From Thalassobius vesicularis (GTDB lineage: Bacteria; Pseudomonadota; Alphaproteobacteria; Rhodobacterales; Rhodobacteraceae), in contig NZ_SSMD01000008.1 in NCBI RefSeq assembly GCF_004799325.1, forward strand, positions 1 to 64,000: DNA of 64,000 bases. Direction: 5' to 3'. The translations under genes were made by a program, and so were the position numbers. Under the pieces are notes generated by a model that worked only from the letters and a program-made list of their open reading frames with translations, ran no database searches and had not been told where the DNA came from. This document shows positions 62,233-64,000 of this stretch, piece by piece (within the stretch, counting starts at the first letter, position 1; every line of letters begins with the position of its first letter).

Positions 62233-62853
62233 TCAGTTGTTGCCCATGCGGCCCTGGCCGGGTGTCCCCATCATGCCGCCGTCGCGCTGCATGCCACCAT
62301 TCGGTCCGGGCATCATGCCGTCGCGCATCGTCTGCATGCGCTCCATCATGTCGGCAGGCTTGACGATTTCTGCCACCGACACCGCGCCGTCGCCATCGTC
62401 GTCGAGGAACTGGAAGCGGTCCACCATGGTTTCGCGGATGAGCGCGCTGTGGAGCGTCTCGAATTCGGCGAGCGACAGGGTTTCGTCGCCATCGGCATCG
62501 TATTCCGCCAGCAGGGCTTGCAATCCTTCGTGGGCTTCTTCGGGCGTCACCGTGCCATCGCCATCGGCGTCGAACCGCTCCAGGCCCATGCCCATCAGCG
62601 ACGCGCCGCCGCCCATCATGCCCTGGCCCATGCCGCCCATGGGCCCACCGGAGCCCATCATGCCCATGCCGCCCTGCATCATTTGCCCATGCATCCGCAT
62701 CATCATCTGCATCATGTCATGATTTCCGGCGGCCGGACCCTGCGCTCCCGGAGCACCCTGGCCACCATGCCCGTGATTGCCTGCGGCCAAGGCTGCACCG
62801 CCCAGAGCCATAAAGATGGCGGTCGCTGCCGCGAGTTTCGCTGTGGTTTTCAT
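62233..62853 (-). CDS. secreted Met-rich EF-hand protein
   Basis: 206 aa from the ATG at 62853. A signal peptide (cleavage after ALAA), then a His/Met/Gly-rich stretch (HDMMQMMMRMHGQMMQGGMG), then three EF-hands: FDADGDGTVTPEE, YDADGDETLSLAE, LDDDGDGAVSVAE. The C-terminal tail is again Met-rich. Methionine clusters bind Cu(I)/Ag(I), so it may be a periplasmic metal sponge. First gene of the leftward cluster. Confidence 0.85.
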   Translation of the reverse strand: MKTTAKLAAATAIFMALGGAALAAGNHGHGGQGAPGAQGPAAGNHDMMQMMMRMHGQMMQGGMGMMGSGGPMGGMGQGMMGGGASLMGMGLERFDADGDGTVTPEEAHEGLQALLAEYDADGDETLSLAEFETLHSALIRETMVDRFQFLDDDGDGAVSVAEIVKPADMMERMQTMRDGMMPGPNGGMQRDGGMMGTPGQGRMGNN

Positions 62854-62933
62854 GTCTGTATCCTTTCTCGTGTGAAACGCCTCACCGACATGGGAAGACA
62901 TGAAGGACCGCCAAGGCCGTGTCATTCCCGATC

Positions 62934-62982
62934 TTGTATCCGTTCGTCGCAATGCGCGTAGCTGATACAAAGCGTTACAATC
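62934..62982. promoter_or_regulatory. candidate response-regulator boxes in the divergent promoter
   Basis: TACAAAG (62966) and TACAATC (62976) are direct repeats with a 10-base period, the spacing bound by OmpR-type regulators; TTGTATC (62934-62940) is the inverse of GATACAA (62964-62970). They lie between the two-component genes and the metal cluster (62854-63014). Confidence 0.45.
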
Positions 62983-63014
62983 CCGGTGCTGACCGCGCGC
63001 CGCCACACTGCCAA

Positions 63015-63746
63015 ATGAGAAGTATGAACAGTTTGCCGCATATCCTCGTCGTCGACGATCACCGCCAGATCCGGGACTCGGTCACGCGATTTCTGGAACG
63101 CAATGGCATGCGGGCGACGGCGGCCAAGGATGCCCGGGAGATGGACGAAAAGCTCGCGAAAGGTCACTTCGACCTGATGGTGCTCGACGTCATGATGCCG
63201 GGCGAGGACGGGCTTTCGATCTGCAAGCGCCTGTCGGCCGAGAAACGGCTTCCGATCATCATGCTCACGGCCCTCGGGCAGGATCAGGACCGGATCGTGG
63301 GCCTCGAGATCGGCGCGGACGACTATCTGCCGAAACCGTTCAACCCCCGCGAGCTGTTGGCACGGATCAAGGCGGTCCTGCGCCGCGCGCCCGAGGAGAG
63401 ACGCGAGGCCGGGCCGCTTTCGGGGCGCATCCTGCGGTTCGGCGGACTGACGCTCGATACCGACGCGCACATGCTGACCGACCGGGACGGCAATCGCGTG
63501 CAACTGACGACGGCGGATTTCCGGCTGTTGACGGTCCTTCTGGCGCGTCCGCGCACGGTTCTGAGCCGCGAGCAGCTTCTCGACCTCACGGCCGGGCGCG
63601 CGGCGGGGCCGCTCGATCGTACGATCGACAACCAGATCAGCCGGCTGCGGCGCAAGATCGAGATGGACCCGTTGCGCCCGACGCTCATCACCACCGTGCG
63701 AAGCCAGGGCTACAGTCTGAACGCCGATGTCGAGGTGGTCGAATGA
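63015..63746 (+). CDS. OmpR-family response regulator
   Basis: 243 aa; the start may be 63015 or 63024. Receiver domain: LVVDDHRQIRD (acidic pocket), VLDVMMPGEDGLS with the phosphorylatable Asp near residue 57, LTALG and LPKPFNPRELLARI; then a winged helix with LTTADFRLLTVLL, LDRTIDNQISRLRRKIE and TVRSQGYSL. Its target is probably the divergent metal cluster. Its stop overlaps the kinase start. Confidence 0.93.
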   Translation: MRSMNSLPHILVVDDHRQIRDSVTRFLERNGMRATAAKDAREMDEKLAKGHFDLMVLDVMMPGEDGLSICKRLSAEKRLPIIMLTALGQDQDRIVGLEIGADDYLPKPFNPRELLARIKAVLRRAPEERREAGPLSGRILRFGGLTLDTDAHMLTDRDGNRVQLTTADFRLLTVLLARPRTVLSREQLLDLTAGRAAGPLDRTIDNQISRLRRKIEMDPLRPTLITTVRSQGYSLNADVEVVE

Positions 63747-64000
63747 CCCGGCCGCGGATAGGCAGCCTGCGCGCGCAACTCGTGCTTCTCATCCTCGGGG
63801 CCCTGGGCCTAGCGCAGGTGGTGAGCCTGTGGCTCTTCGCGGACGAGCGCAGCCTTGCCGTCCGCGCCGCCCTGGGTTTCGAGGCGGCGGGGCGAGCCGC
63901 CAATGTCGTGCGGCTGCTGGAAGAAGCGCCGCCCGATCTGTCCGCGTCCATCGTGCGGGCGGCGAACTCACCGCTCGTGCGGTTCGGTCTTGCGCCCGCG
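63743..64000 (+). CDS. sensor histidine kinase, 5' part
   Basis: 86 codons before the window ends. MTRPRIGSLRAQLVLLILGA is a membrane-anchored N-terminus (LVLLILGALGLAQVVSLWLF), followed by the start of a periplasmic loop. With an ATGA overlap with the response regulator it is the partner kinase. The signal sensed is not visible; metal is inferred from the neighbours. Confidence 0.82.
   Translation, partial: MTRPRIGSLRAQLVLLILGALGLAQVVSLWLFADERSLAVRAALGFEAAGRAANVVRLLEEAPPDLSASIVRAANSPLVRFGLAPA

Noticed and set aside
61537-62961. 474-codon plus-strand open frame, His-rich
   Set aside because: Antisense to the rhodanese, DUF302 and EF-hand genes; the histidines are the shadow of Met codons.

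Overview
The window looks like part of a large repABC-type plasmid (or chromid) of a GC-rich alphaproteobacterium, most likely of the Rhodobacteraceae/roseobacter group. The grounds are a complete repA-repB-repC module with a predicted antisense RNA, a VirB-type type IV secretion operon, an RHE_PE00001/DUF1612-type gene beside the replicon, and several small plasmid-associated families (DUF932, DUF6915-like, DUF6878-like). Names rest on reading the translated sequences and motifs; no database was searched.

Layout. 1-5.1 kb: catabolic genes (enoyl-CoA hydratase end, biotin-dependent acyl-CoA carboxylase alpha subunit, acyl-CoA dehydrogenase), a BioY biotin transporter and an MBL-fold hydrolase. 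5.1-9.1 kb: a winged-helix protein, a TrbM-like secreted protein, a HipBA toxin-antitoxin pair and a small secreted protein. 9.1-20.5 kb: a compact virB operon with all core parts (B1, B2, B3, B4, a B7-like lipoprotein, B5, B8, B9, B10, B11, B6) but no VirD4. It includes an unusual protein with VirB5-like ends around a lytic transglycosylase core. 20.6-23.1 kb: a scarred mobilisation island, with qatD and the 3' end of qatC fused to the first 77 codons of a relaxase gene, then mobC, an oriT-like hairpin region, and the cut end of a methylase/strawberry-notch helicase gene.

23.0-34.6 kb: the truncated helicase, an AbiE-type and a RES-Xre toxin-antitoxin pair, and a run of small accessory genes. 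34.8-39.6 kb: a lower-GC three-gene operon encoding a J-domain-like membrane protein, a GrpE-like protein and a divergent Hsp70, the best candidate here for an undescribed system. 39.8-45.6 kb: SSB, plasmid hypotheticals and a large ParB-like protein. 45.6-49.5 kb: repC, repB, repA with parS-like palindromes, a predicted ctRNA, a RepA-operator-like repeat and a DnaA box. 49.5-51.7 kb: a serine recombinase and the DUF1612-type gene.

51.7-64 kb: a metal-resistance island. merR diverges from merT-merP-merF(frameshifted)-merA. An eleven-gene leftward cluster (Met-rich EF-hand protein, DUF302, rhodanese, TVP38, a 43-aa protein, copper P-type ATPase, CDF-like transporter, ATC-hydrolase-like protein, EamA transporter, CopZ-like and DUF411 proteins) diverges from an OmpR-type response regulator and a sensor kinase cut by the window edge. 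Five accessory genes (truncated helicase, DUF6878-like, 174-aa protein, DUF932, ParB-like) carry similar structured 5' leaders, suggesting common control.
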